DNA of 64,000 bases from Rhizobium lentis (GTDB lineage: Bacteria > Pseudomonadota > Alphaproteobacteria > Rhizobiales > Rhizobiaceae), in assembly GCF_017352135.1 (NCBI RefSeq), contig NZ_CP071455.1, positions 248,001 to 312,000 on the forward strand. Direction: 5' to 3'. Position numbers and translations under genes: made by a program. This document shows positions 18,741-27,361 of the stretch, piece after piece (the first letter of the stretch is position 1; the number at the start of each line of letters is the position of its first letter). The notes beneath the pieces are model-generated. The model worked only from the letters and a program-made list of their open reading frames with translations. It was not told the DNA's origin and did not search any database.

Positions 18741-21263
18741 TTAGGAGTAGAACGGCCCGTCAGTGCCGGCTTGGGACGCGGCGCTGTCGTGGGTGAGGAT
18801 CGGGTGCGGCTGATCATGCGTGAACGGCCGGGCCTTACCGGCGATCGAAAGACCGTCGGCATAGGAAAGAGCAATCGCCGGACCGCCTGGCGGCGTCAGA
18901 GAAAGACGCCGAAGCGCCGGATCGAAGGAGACCACCGTCTGGCACAGGCGCTCGATGAAGGCCTTGAAAGCATCGTCATTGCCGGATGCTACGATAGAAG
19001 CCCAGCCGCAGAGCGACCCATGCGATCGCGCCTCGCGGCCGGCGGTCGGGCCGTCCGTGATCAGTTCCAGGCCGTTCGACGCCCAGAGGGCGGCAAATCC
19101 CCTTCCTGACCGGGCGATCAACCATTTGTCTTCGACGATCAGATCGTCGAGACCGTCGCGGCCGATATAGGCGTGCGTCCAGGCATGCCGCGCGTCGGCT
19201 GTATCCTCGATCAGAAGGGCGACGTCACGATGCTGGGCGACACGCGGCAGGATGCCGTTGCCGGCCCAATAAGACGGTCTTTGATTGCCCCACGGGTCGT
19301 CTTCGCCCGGGTGGTTGACCCAAAGTCTCGCCATTGGATGGCCGGCAAGCCTGATATCGAGAACATGCTGCTGATGCCCCTTCCGGCCGGTCTTGTGGTC
19401 GACAACCGTCGAAAGCTGCGCGGCCTCGTTCTTGAAGAGCACGAGCTTTCCGCTCTCCAGCCCTTGGCTGTAGCGCGCCTCGACGCTTCTTCCCCGCGAA
19501 AGCGAAGCAAGCTCGGCGAGATCGGCCGGCGGCTCATAATCGCCGGCGCAGAACATGGTCAGCGCGGCGACGCCGTTGTTGAGCCAGCCCGTGCCGAAGG
19601 CGACCTGGGCGAAGGGTGCAAGCTCGGTCAGCGGGCCCGCGCGCAGTTCCTTGTCGTAGGCGCGCCCCTGTGACCCGGCCGGAACGCCGGCGAGCGTATG
19701 AAGGGCAATCATGCGGAAGATGAGATCGATCTGGCCGCGGGCGCGATCGGCGATGCCGCTTTCAGCCCAGCGCTCCAGCGCCAGCAGGCCAATGAAGTCG
19801 ATCGGGTAATAGGCCGCCGAATTCCATTCCGCCAGGCCATGCGCTTCGACGCTGTCGAACCAGCGCCCGAGCCGTTCGGCGGCGAGTTCCGCCTGCTGCC
19901 GTCCCGTCCGCCCCGAGGTCGAGAACACGTCGCCGGGCAGCAGAAGTCCGGCCAGCAGCTGGCTCGTATGGAAGCAGAGCACATGGTTCTCGCTCCAGAA
20001 CCACATCGCGTCGTTGCCCGGCTCGTCAACCCAGTATCGGTAGGAGAGAACGGAATGGCGAATGCGATCAACCGTGGCCTTGGGCATCCGGTCGCCGTAC
20101 GCGCCGAGCAGCCACAGCAGCGGCACCATGATGAAATCCGAGCAATCCTCCCGCGCATCGATGGAGGCGAGCGTCATGTCGACGATGCGATCGAAGCTTT
20201 CCTGGTCGTCATGACCGGTTTCCATCATGGCGATGAGCCGCCCGGCGCGGTTGGCGCCGAAGCGGGCGCTGTATTCTAACGCCTGGCGCTTGCGGGCGGA
20301 AAGCGACGCCGCTGCCGGCGATGGCAAGATGCTGCTCATGAAGGCGGCGTCAATGACGCGGGTGACCGAGCCCGGCCCCGACCCGATCGTCATGTGGATA
20401 CCGTGATAACCGTCGGCAATGCCGCAGACATCCTGCGCCGTCAGCCGGCTCTGACCTGCGTGGAGGGTCAGTTTCGCATCGGCGAGGACCGGCCGCTCGT
20501 GACCATGTCCGAACACCTTGAGCTCCACCGGCAGGTCGCGCTCGGGCGCCGTGTCGAAGATGATCTCCAGCGGCTCTCTGACGAAGACGTCGCGCGCCGG
20601 CCGCACGCCGCGCGAAAGGGCTTCCAGCTCCCGCACCTCGTTGTGATCGAGCGCTACCGGCAGCAGCACTGAGAGCGGCTCCTTGTCCAGCATTTCGAGC
20701 TCGAAGAACCAGGTCGTGTCGCGCTCGGCAAGATCTTCGCTATGGACGAGAATCTCGTTGTCGCCGGCTTCGAGCGGCAAAGCTATCTCGGTTGCGCTCT
20801 CGACGTTACGCTTGAAGGGCTCGAAGCGAACCGCCTCCCGCCCGTTGACCCATATGCGAACGCCGCCGCAGGTCTTGAGCGCGAGATTGAGCGCACGCGG
20901 CGCTTCCGTCCTGAAGGTGCCCTTCAGCCAACGCCTGACATGCGTGGGCACGTGCCAGAAGCTGGTGAATTCGACGCGGCGGTTCGAGCCGGGAAGATAG
21001 AGGCTTTCGGTCGGCCAGGACGTGTCGGGGATGAGCTCGCGGCCGACCATGGTCGACCAGAAGGCCTTGCGGCAGGGCAGGTCGCCGACATCGACGAAAC
21101 CGTTGATGAAACGATAGTTCACACGGTCTTCGGCGGGCGCCGGCTCGCCGGGAAAATGGCTCGCGATGAGCGCTGATACCGCCCATGCCGTTATCGTCTG
21201 CCCCTGGCCCACGCCATATGCTGGCGCCATGTCGTCCGGCTGCTTGATGCTTTCCGTTTTCAC
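18741..21263 (-). CDS. Uncharacterised 840-residue protein of the pectin oligosaccharide locus, probable carbohydrate-active enzyme
   Basis: I do not recognise a characterised family. The N-terminal ~200 residues look like beta-sandwich carbohydrate-binding or support domains (GGVRIWVNGREAVRFEPF, LEAGDNEILVHSEDLAERD). From about residue 325 to 560 the protein is helical with repeated Trp/His/Tyr-rich segments such as MWFWSENHVLCFHTSQLLAG (WSENH at 423-427) and EWNSAAYYPIDF (EWNS at 479-482), typical of (alpha/alpha) toroid lyases and hydrolases. A beta-rich C-terminal part (about 590-840) follows, as in heparinase-like lyases. No signal peptide. The GTG at 21263 was chosen because GGAGGAGG lies 8 bases before it. 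First gene of the operon, preceded by the palindrome 21287-21300. A role in rhamnogalacturonan side-chain or backbone cleavage is inference from context. Confidence 0.8.
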   Translation of the reverse strand: MKTESIKQPDDMAPAYGVGQGQTITAWAVSALIASHFPGEPAPAEDRVNYRFINGFVDVGDLPCRKAFWSTMVGRELIPDTSWPTESLYLPGSNRRVEFTSFWHVPTHVRRWLKGTFRTEAPRALNLALKTCGGVRIWVNGREAVRFEPFKRNVESATEIALPLEAGDNEILVHSEDLAERDTTWFFELEMLDKEPLSVLLPVALDHNEVRELEALSRGVRPARDVFVREPLEIIFDTAPERDLPVELKVFGHGHERPVLADAKLTLHAGQSRLTAQDVCGIADGYHGIHMTIGSGPGSVTRVIDAAFMSSILPSPAAASLSARKRQALEYSARFGANRAGRLIAMMETGHDDQESFDRIVDMTLASIDAREDCSDFIMVPLLWLLGAYGDRMPKATVDRIRHSVLSYRYWVDEPGNDAMWFWSENHVLCFHTSQLLAGLLLPGDVFSTSGRTGRQQAELAAERLGRWFDSVEAHGLAEWNSAAYYPIDFIGLLALERWAESGIADRARGQIDLIFRMIALHTLAGVPAGSQGRAYDKELRAGPLTELAPFAQVAFGTGWLNNGVAALTMFCAGDYEPPADLAELASLSRGRSVEARYSQGLESGKLVLFKNEAAQLSTVVDHKTGRKGHQQHVLDIRLAGHPMARLWVNHPGEDDPWGNQRPSYWAGNGILPRVAQHRDVALLIEDTADARHAWTHAYIGRDGLDDLIVEDKWLIARSGRGFAALWASNGLELITDGPTAGREARSHGSLCGWASIVASGNDDAFKAFIERLCQTVVSFDPALRRLSLTPPGGPAIALSYADGLSIAGKARPFTHDQPHPILTHDSAASQAGTDGPFYS

Positions 21264-21286
21264 AGATCGCCTCCTCCGCAATCTCA

Positions 21287-21300
21287 TGAAAATATTTTCA
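21287..21300. promoter_or_regulatory. LacI-type palindromic operator ahead of the 840-residue gene
   Basis: TGAAAATATTTTCA, a perfect 14-bp palindrome 23 bases upstream of the GTG at 21263, between the probable promoter and the ribosome site. A near-identical copy lies at 21428-21441 before the divergent binding-protein gene. The shape fits LacI-family operators. The cognate regulator is not proven. Confidence 0.7.
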
Positions 21301-21367
21301 CTTGGTTATTTTGATGCGCGATTTCTGAAAATTGCTCAAAAACATCGCTATTCGCGTAGAAAATAGC

Positions 21368-21395
21368 TTGACGGAATGAATGTCAAGTATATGAA
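21368..21395 (+). promoter_or_regulatory. Probable sigma70 promoter of the binding-protein gene
   Basis: -35 TTGACG at 21368-21373, a 16-base spacer and -10 TATGAA at 21390-21395. The downstream palindrome 21428-21441 would then lie in the early transcribed region, suiting a roadblock or repression. Confidence 0.5.
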
Positions 21396-21427
21396 ATTCG
21401 CTTATCGATGGCTGATGCCGCGATTGA

Positions 21428-21441
21428 TGAAAATGTTTTCA
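21428..21441. promoter_or_regulatory. LacI-type palindromic operator ahead of the binding-protein gene
   Basis: TGAAAATGTTTTCA, one base off a perfect palindrome and one base different from the copy at 21287-21300. It ends directly before the GGGAGG ribosome site of the gene starting at 21455. Two copies 141 bases apart bracket the divergent promoters, which could allow looping. Confidence 0.7.
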
Positions 21442-21454
21442 TGGGAGGATGAAA

Positions 21455-22741
21455 ATGAAAACCTATCTATCAGGGGCTTTCGCACTGGCGCTGGCCACCG
21501 TTTCTTTCGCATGGTCGAGCGTCGCCATGGCGGAAACCCAGACGATCACCTTTCTCTTCACCGACGACGACCAGGCTTACGTCGAGCGCATGGAAGCGCT
21601 GAGCAAGGAATTCGAAACCGCGCACCCCGACATCAAGGTGAATTTCGTCTCGTCGGGCTATGATGCCGTCGCCAAGCAGCTGCCGGTGCAGCTTGCCATC
21701 GGCGAAGGTCCTGACATCGCCAAGATCACCGACTGGCAGCTCGCGCCCTATTACCTCGACATGCGCCCGCTGATGAAGGATCCGGACGGCTTCGCCAAGC
21801 TGCACGGCGACAGCCTGAACACGCTTCGCTTCCCCGGCGTCAACGATCCGAATTCGATCAACGGCTACGTCGCGTCACAGACCTTCAACCTGCCCTTCGT
21901 CAACAAGACGCTCTTCGAACAGGCGAACGAACCGCTTCCGCAGCCGACCGCCACGCTGAAGGAAATCGTCGAAGCCTCCGCCCGGGTCGCCAAGGCGACC
22001 GGCGCCCAGATCCCCTTCACGATGGACCGCTCCGGCCACCGCTTCTCGGGTGCCGCCTTCTCCTACGGCTCGAATTACGTCAAGGACGGCAAGTTCTCGT
22101 TCCCTGACGATGCCGCCAAGCGCTACATCACCGATCTCTACAACTGGACGAAGGACGGCTCTTTCCCCAAGGAAATGTGGGGTGCTGCCGGCGGAACCCA
22201 GTACAAGAACATGGGTGACGAATTCGTCAACGGCAATGTCGTGACCTATCTCGCCGGCAACTGGATGGTCAATCCGTTCCAGAAGAAGATCGGCGACGGC
22301 TTCGACTGGACGGCACTCAGCGCGCCCTGCGGCGATGCCGGCTGCTATGCTATGCCCGGCGGCACCGCGATCGTCGGTTTCAAGCGCACCAAGCACCCGG
22401 AAGCCGTGGCCGCCTTCATCGAGTTCCTCGGGTCTGAAAACATCCAGCGTGAAATCGCCGAAAACTACGTCATCCTGACCGGCGCCGACATCAAGGATCC
22501 GCAATACAAGCTCGAGAGCAAGAACGCCAAGGATGCCATGGCCGTCTTCCTCGCGGCCCGCAACAGTGCGCCGCAGGCAGCCCGCGATCTGGAACGCCTC
22601 AAGGGATCTGGGGCCATCTATCAAACGATCGTGCAGCGGATGAGCCAGCTGTTCGTCGGCGAGCTTTCCCTCGAAGAGACCTTCAAGGCCATGGCCGCAG
22701 ACGTCGACAAGGTCAACGTGACGCTCGCCGCCAACAAGTAA
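21455..22741 (+). CDS. Sugar ABC transporter substrate-binding protein (pectin oligosaccharide locus)
   Basis: A 428-residue periplasmic binding protein of the CUT1 class. Signal peptide with probable cleavage after AMA (residue 26). The mature part has the family phrases EFETAHPDIKVNFV and a C-terminal AAFIEFLGSENIQREIAENY. Of two neighbouring ATGs, 21455 was preferred because GGGAGG sits 6 bases before it, while the ATG at 21449 abuts the ribosome site. It is divergent from the operon carrying the permeases, ATPase and pectin enzymes and shares its palindrome, so it should deliver unsaturated pectic oligosaccharides to that transporter. A strong terminator follows. Confidence 0.93.
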   Translation: MKTYLSGAFALALATVSFAWSSVAMAETQTITFLFTDDDQAYVERMEALSKEFETAHPDIKVNFVSSGYDAVAKQLPVQLAIGEGPDIAKITDWQLAPYYLDMRPLMKDPDGFAKLHGDSLNTLRFPGVNDPNSINGYVASQTFNLPFVNKTLFEQANEPLPQPTATLKEIVEASARVAKATGAQIPFTMDRSGHRFSGAAFSYGSNYVKDGKFSFPDDAAKRYITDLYNWTKDGSFPKEMWGAAGGTQYKNMGDEFVNGNVVTYLAGNWMVNPFQKKIGDGFDWTALSAPCGDAGCYAMPGGTAIVGFKRTKHPEAVAAFIEFLGSENIQREIAENYVILTGADIKDPQYKLESKNAKDAMAVFLAARNSAPQAARDLERLKGSGAIYQTIVQRMSQLFVGELSLEETFKAMAADVDKVNVTLAANK

Positions 22742-22776
22742 CCGGCCGCGCCTGTCTCCCACAGATTGCGCGCCGC

Positions 22777-22818
22777 ATCAGCCACGGCCTCGCAACGGGC
22801 CGTGGCTGATCGTTTTTT
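22777..22818 (+). terminator. Intrinsic terminator of the binding-protein gene
   Basis: 13-bp perfect stem 22777-22789 with 22798-22810, 8-base loop, followed by CG and six T. It lies 36 bases after the stop codon at 22741. Confidence 0.92.
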
Positions 22819-23096
22819 GTCCATGCTTCGGCTCATCCTTCCGGCCGGCCGGTACAGCGCGGAAGAGATCGGCTTGCCGCCGACCGGCATCTCGCCGGGA
22901 CCGATGTTACCGTACAGTGGAGCGGCTTCCCCAGTATTGCGCCCGATCAAGTATATTCAGCCAGCCTTGTACATCAGGCAGAGAAGTCGTCGTGACAGGC
23001 GCCACGGGAGAGGCTATAGGCGTCGTGGTCAGTTCAAAACGCCGACACCCCGGTTACGTCAGCCGTCGATCCGTCTACCACATAGAGGTGCATTCC
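22819..23096. other. Remainder of the 355-base gap before the DUF3422 gene
   Basis: Non-coding stretch between the terminator and the DUF3422 start. The reading frame of the downstream gene is open back to 22917, but that leader does not look like protein. I see no convincing promoter boxes or palindrome. Confidence 0.5.
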
Positions 23097-24359
23097 ATGC
23101 CGATGGGTTCCGAACATCCGCTGCGCAGGGAGTTGCATAACGAGCTGCATGCGCGGCCGTCGCTTTACTTCGATGGCGATACCGACGTCTGGCATGTCGC
23201 CATCGTCGGCGACAACGGCTCGCCTCTGCTGCCGGATTCCCTTCCGGGATTGGAGGACGTCTCAACCACCCTCGGAGGCAACCACGGAATCGGCCGCTTC
23301 GGCGACGGCCGGCTGAAATGGGAGGCGCATACCGAGTTTCTAAGCCTCACCTTCGTCGCTCCGGCAGCGTCTGCGCCCGGCAGCCATCCGCCCGAGGCTT
23401 TCAAGGCCTGCTGCGACAGGATCGACGGAAAGGTGATTGCAGCCGTCCGGGTGCTGGTGCGCGACGAGAAGGACGGGCCGGCTCTCGAAAAACCCAAGCT
23501 CGACTACGTCGCCTCCAGGGTCGGCGGCGGCGATGCCGAAGTACATTCGAATTTCCGCCTGAGCGACAGCGGTTTCGTCGAATTCCTGTTCTTCAACCAC
23601 AACCTCAACGCCTATCGCACCGGCCGCATGGTCCGGCGCGTCCTCGAAATCGAGACATACAGGATGATGGCGATGCTGGCGATGCCGATGGCGCGCGAGA
23701 CGATCTCGCAGCTCTCGGCCTTCGACCGGCGCCTCGATCTGCTGATCACGCACATGCAAAGCGCCGTCAAAGTCGACAAGGCGCTGCTTTCCGAAGTGAC
23801 GAGGCTCTCCTCCGACGTCCTCAACTTCTCCGCGCTTGCGCGCCACCGCTTCGGGGCGACCAAAGCCTATGCGGAGATCGTCACCAGCCGGGTATCGGAG
23901 CTGCGCGAAGAGCGCGTCGAGCAGCGCCAGCGGATCGGCACCTTCATCGGACGACGCTTCCAGCCGGCCGTGCGTTCCGTGCATGCCGCAGAACGCCGCC
24001 TCGACGAACTCGCCGAACGGGTCAGTCTCGCCGGCGATCTGCTCAGAACCACCGTTCAGGTTCAGCTCGAGGATCAGAACGCTTCGCTGCTGACCTCGAT
24101 GGAAGAAAGGGCGCGAATCCAGGTGCATATCCAGCAGGCGGTCGAAGGCTTCTCCGTTATCGCCATCACCTATTACACCGTGGGCCTCGCCAAGATCTGC
24201 CTCGAAAGCATTACCGAGCTGGGCGTCGATCCGCATATGGCCAAGCTCGCGGTGCTTGCAGCCATCCCGCTCGTGCTCTTGGCTGTGTGGACCGCCGTTC
24301 GCCACGTTCGCAGAAGCATTGCCGGCGCCCCACACAGCCCGGTATCCGGAAATCGCTGA
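23097..24359 (+). CDS. DUF3422 family protein with C-terminal membrane anchor
   Basis: A 420-residue protein of the DUF3422 family, conserved in alphaproteobacteria and of unknown function. It begins with the family opening LRRELHNELHARPSLYF, has a central domain with FLFFNHNLNAYRTGRMVRRV, then a long helical coiled-coil section (about residues 225-345) and two membrane helices near the end (VIAITYYTVGLAKI and LAVLAAIPLVLLAVWTAV). The ATG at 23097 has AGAGGTG upstream and directly precedes the conserved opening. It lies alone between the pectin locus and a convergent MarR gene, so context gives no function. Confidence 0.85.
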   Translation: MPMGSEHPLRRELHNELHARPSLYFDGDTDVWHVAIVGDNGSPLLPDSLPGLEDVSTTLGGNHGIGRFGDGRLKWEAHTEFLSLTFVAPAASAPGSHPPEAFKACCDRIDGKVIAAVRVLVRDEKDGPALEKPKLDYVASRVGGGDAEVHSNFRLSDSGFVEFLFFNHNLNAYRTGRMVRRVLEIETYRMMAMLAMPMARETISQLSAFDRRLDLLITHMQSAVKVDKALLSEVTRLSSDVLNFSALARHRFGATKAYAEIVTSRVSELREERVEQRQRIGTFIGRRFQPAVRSVHAAERRLDELAERVSLAGDLLRTTVQVQLEDQNASLLTSMEERARIQVHIQQAVEGFSVIAITYYTVGLAKICLESITELGVDPHMAKLAVLAAIPLVLLAVWTAVRHVRRSIAGAPHSPVSGNR

Positions 24360-24391
24360 CGCGCCGATACTCAGGCTGCCGCAAGGGGACT

Positions 24392-24868
24392 TCAGGCCTC
24401 TTCACGAGCCTCCTCGCTTCCTTCCAGCTTGTGAAGAAGCGCCCTCATGACGCGATGCGTCCTCTCAATCTCGGTGACCTCGAGACCGTCCGCGAGACCA
24501 CTCGCCCATGGAGCCTGGAGGCGCATGGCCGCCTCGCAGGTGATCCGTCCCTTTTCCGTCAGCACGACGAGTTGCGCGCGCCGGTGATGGGGGTTGGCTG
24601 CAAAAGCGACGAGCCCCTCTTTCTCCAGATCGTTGACGATGCGCTGCACGTTCTGGCGGTTGGCTCCCATGTCGCGCGCCAGCCAGGCGACCGGCTGCGG
24701 GCGTTCCGAAGCTTCGATGGTGCCGAGAACTTGCCAGCGCGCGCTCGTCAGCCCGAGATTGGCGACGAGCCTGTCTCCTGACGTCAGCATCCGGTTGTTG
24801 AGCCTGAACAAGTCAAGGATGAGCTTGGTCAATGCGGATCCCGCGGCGGTTCGTTCAACTTCAGCCAT
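24392..24868 (-). CDS. MarR-family transcriptional regulator
   Basis: A 158-residue winged-helix repressor. Features are LGLTSARWQVLGTI, the recognition region VAWLARDMGANRQNVQRIVNDLE, and the wing with LVAFAANPHHRRAQLVVLTEKG (about residues 85-107). The flanking helices form the dimer. It is divergent from a small monooxygenase-like gene, and the 97-base gap contains a perfect inverted repeat at 24887-24906, so it probably represses itself and that gene. Inducer unknown. Confidence 0.9.
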   Translation of the reverse strand: MAEVERTAAGSALTKLILDLFRLNNRMLTSGDRLVANLGLTSARWQVLGTIEASERPQPVAWLARDMGANRQNVQRIVNDLEKEGLVAFAANPHHRRAQLVVLTEKGRITCEAAMRLQAPWASGLADGLEVTEIERTHRVMRALLHKLEGSEEAREEA

Positions 24869-24886
24869 TTGTCACCATGCAAATAA

Positions 24887-24906
24887 ATTGACATCATAAT
24901 GTCAAT
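24887..24906. promoter_or_regulatory. MarR operator between the divergent marR-type and monooxygenase genes
   Basis: ATTGACATCATAATGTCAAT, perfect 8-bp arms around CATA. It also contains TTGACA on each strand, usable as -35 boxes. A partial half-site pair (TGTC-GAATT-GACA, 24924-24936) lies 18 bases further on. Confidence 0.75.
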
Positions 24907-24965
24907 ATCATATGTTTTCTTCATGTCGAATTGACACCATGGAACCATAGAGACCGGAGCAAGTC

Positions 24966-25334
24966 ATGCCACATTTTCGTCCGATGGACCCCACCTTCCC
25001 GATCGACCGGCAACTCGGCCTCGAAGCCTCCCCGGTCGTGCTGGTCAACCTGTTCACCCTCGACAAGGCGGACGAGCCGAGATTCCTCGAGGTCTGGCAG
25101 GACGACGCCGCCTTCATGAAGCGCCAACCCGGCTTCATCTCCACGCAGTTGCACCGCGCGCTCGGCGAAAACCCGACCTATCTCAATTACGCCGTCTGGG
25201 AATCCACCGCGCATTTCCAAGCCGCCTTCGTCCATCCTGAATTCAGGGCGAAAACCTCTGCTTATCCCTCGTCGGCGGTCGCGTCACCGCATCTCTTCCA
25301 GAAGGTCGCAGTCGCCGGCATCTGCGTGGCCTAG
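24966..25334 (+). CDS. Antibiotic biosynthesis monooxygenase (ABM) domain protein
   Basis: A 122-residue small dimeric ferredoxin-like-fold protein of the ABM superfamily. The domain runs from VVLVNLFTLDKADEPRFLEV through FMKRQPGFISTQLHRAL to YAVWESTAHFQAAF. Such proteins include quinol monooxygenases and heme-degrading or structural members; catalytic identity cannot be assigned. The ATG has CCGGAGC upstream. It is controlled with the divergent MarR gene, consistent with a detoxification or redox role. Confidence 0.8.
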   Translation: MPHFRPMDPTFPIDRQLGLEASPVVLVNLFTLDKADEPRFLEVWQDDAAFMKRQPGFISTQLHRALGENPTYLNYAVWESTAHFQAAFVHPEFRAKTSAYPSSAVASPHLFQKVAVAGICVA

Positions 25335-25531
25335 GGCCTTTCCGGGTTAGATCGAAGCATTCTGTTGCTCAAACGGCGTCGGATGGTCGACCGGCCGGCG
25401 CGCGTCCTAGCCCGGCTCTGCGGCCAAGACGGCGGGGCGATAAGGCGGCCCGCTTCGGCACCGGCTCCCTCGACTTGAGGTGCGCTGCAAATAACTTGAA
25501 ATGAGCACGTCAAGCCCTTGTTTTATAGCCG

Positions 25532-26404
25532 CTATCTTCCACCGAAACCGGAGCCCACGCTGATGCCTTTGTAGATCACCCGCTGCAGCACGATGGCCAG
25601 GATCACGCCCGGCACCATGGAGATCGTCGCACCTGCCATGATGTAATTCCACGAGGTGCCCTGCTGCGTCTGGAACAAGGTGAGCCCGAGCGGCAGCGTG
25701 GCTTTATCGAGGCCGCTGGTGGCGATCAGCGGCCAGAGAAAGCTCTTCCACTGGGCGATGAAGGTGAAGAGCGCCAAGAGGCTGATCGCCGGCATGGCGA
25801 GAGGAACGATGACCCTGACAAGGATGCGCAGCCGCGAGGCGCCGTCCATCATCGCCGCCTCGTCGAGATCCTTGGGAATGCCGAGGATGAACTGACGCAG
25901 CAGGAAGGTGCCGAACGACGAAAATGCGACCGGCAGGATCATACCGTGATAGGTGTTGATCCAGCCGAGCTTGCTGACGACGAGGAAGAGCGGGATGACC
26001 AGCATCACCTGAGGGATCATCAGCGTGCTGAGATAGGTGAGCAGCAGCCCCTCGCGGCCGGGAAACCGCAGCCTGGCGAAAGCATAGGCAGAGAGACAGG
26101 ATACCACGATGACGATCGCGGTGACGCCGCAGGCGACAATAACAGAATTCAGGAGGAAGGTGCCGAAGGGCAGCGACACCAGCGCCTCGACGAAATTGCC
26201 CCATTGGTATTCCTCGGGCAGGATGCGGACCGGCACGGCCATCACTTCGGTGTTGGAACGCACCGCGTTCGACACCATCCAGAAGAAGGGAAAGAGGAAG
26301 AGCAGCGCGACCAGCGACAATGTGGCATAGCTGACGAAGCTGCCGATCCGTCGCAGGATGCGATGTCGGGACTGGGAATGCCGTGAAGTCGCGTCATTCA
26401 TCAT
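25532..26404 (-). CDS. Sugar ABC transporter permease, MalG type (fucoside locus)
   Basis: A 290-residue inner-membrane permease with six helices and the EAA docking loop LDEAAMMDGASRLRILVRV (about residues 185-203). It overlaps the end of the upstream MalF-type gene by 11 bases. It belongs to the ABC set following the GH29 fucosidase on the same strand. No ATPase gene follows: the next gene downstream is convergent, so the system must use an ATPase encoded elsewhere. Confidence 0.92.
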   Translation of the reverse strand: MMNDATSRHSQSRHRILRRIGSFVSYATLSLVALLFLFPFFWMVSNAVRSNTEVMAVPVRILPEEYQWGNFVEALVSLPFGTFLLNSVIVACGVTAIVIVVSCLSAYAFARLRFPGREGLLLTYLSTLMIPQVMLVIPLFLVVSKLGWINTYHGMILPVAFSSFGTFLLRQFILGIPKDLDEAAMMDGASRLRILVRVIVPLAMPAISLLALFTFIAQWKSFLWPLIATSGLDKATLPLGLTLFQTQQGTSWNYIMAGATISMVPGVILAIVLQRVIYKGISVGSGFGGR

Positions 26405-27319
26405 AGTGCACCCATTTGCGCTGCATGTGGAACTGCAGGATGGTCAGGCCCATGATCATCACGAACATCACCCAGGCGAGCGCCGAGGCATAACCCATCT
26501 GGAAATTGGTGAAACCCTTCTGATAGATGGCGAAGCCGAGGGTGGCTGTTGCCGAGCCCGGACCGCCGCGCGTCATCGCGAAGATCTCGTCGAAGACCTG
26601 CAGCGAGGTGATGGCCGTCATGACCGTGGCGAAGAAGACCGTCGGCGAGATGAGCGGCAGACGGATGCGCCAGAAGCGGCGCCAGGGACCGGCGCCGTCG
26701 ATCATCGCCGCTTCAAGATAATGCTTCGGCACCAGGTCGAGCGCGGCGTTGAACATCACGACGTTATAGCCGACATTGGCCCAGAGCGTGACGAGCACGA
26801 CCGCCTGCATGGCCCAGCTCGAACTCAGCAGAAAATTCGGCAAGCCGAGGCCGAGCGAGCGGATGATGCTGTCGGCGAGCCCGTCTGGCGTGAAGATCAG
26901 CAGCCACACCACGGAGGCTGCGATCGTCGGGGTAAAGGTCGGCAGGAAGAAGATCACCCGGAAAATCGCCTTGCCGCGCTTGAGGCTCGATATCCAGACC
27001 GCGAGCGTCAGGGACACGACGATATTCAGCGCCAGATATTCGACAGCAAGAACAGCGTATTGCTCAATATGGTGTAGAAGGCCGGATCGACGGTGAAGAG
27101 CTTTATATAATTCTGGAATCCGACGAAGGACGGCGTCTTGAGCAGCTGCCAGTTGGTGAAGGAGAGCGCCAGTGACGCCAGGATCGGCAGGGCCATGAAG
27201 ATCATGAAGCCGAGGAAACTCGGCAGCAGGAATAGCATGGCCGTCTGCGTTTCAGGCTTCAGAAAGCGCCGTGGCTGACCAGGCTGCAGGCTTATTTCGG
27301 CAATGGCGCTTTCCGACAT
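26394..27319 (-). pseudogene. Sugar ABC transporter permease, MalF type, interrupted by a -1 frameshift
   Basis: Two frames together encode one permease. The first (from ATG 27319, ribosome site GGAGG) gives the N-terminal leader, the first helix region (TAMLFLLPSFLGFMIFMALP) and ends SNTLFLLSNIWR at a stop at 27026. The second gives the rest, including VWISSLKRGKAIFRVIFFLP and the EAA loop YLEAAMIDGAGPWRRFWRI, down to 26394. Reading one base back near 27040-27060 gives the expected NTLFL-AVEYLALNIVVSLTLAVW junction, so one base appears lost. There is no slippery heptamer there. Either the gene is inactive, which would cripple the transporter, or the base call is wrong. Confidence 0.8.
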
Positions 27320-27361
27320 CCCTTCCTCCATGCGCGGCAGCTCCTTCCGCCGCGCTCTAGA

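Noticed and set aside
27026..27070. Programmed -1 ribosomal frameshift in the permease
   Set aside because: No X-XXY-YYZ slippery heptamer or downstream pseudoknot is visible, and permeases of this family are not known to use frameshifting. A lost base is simpler.
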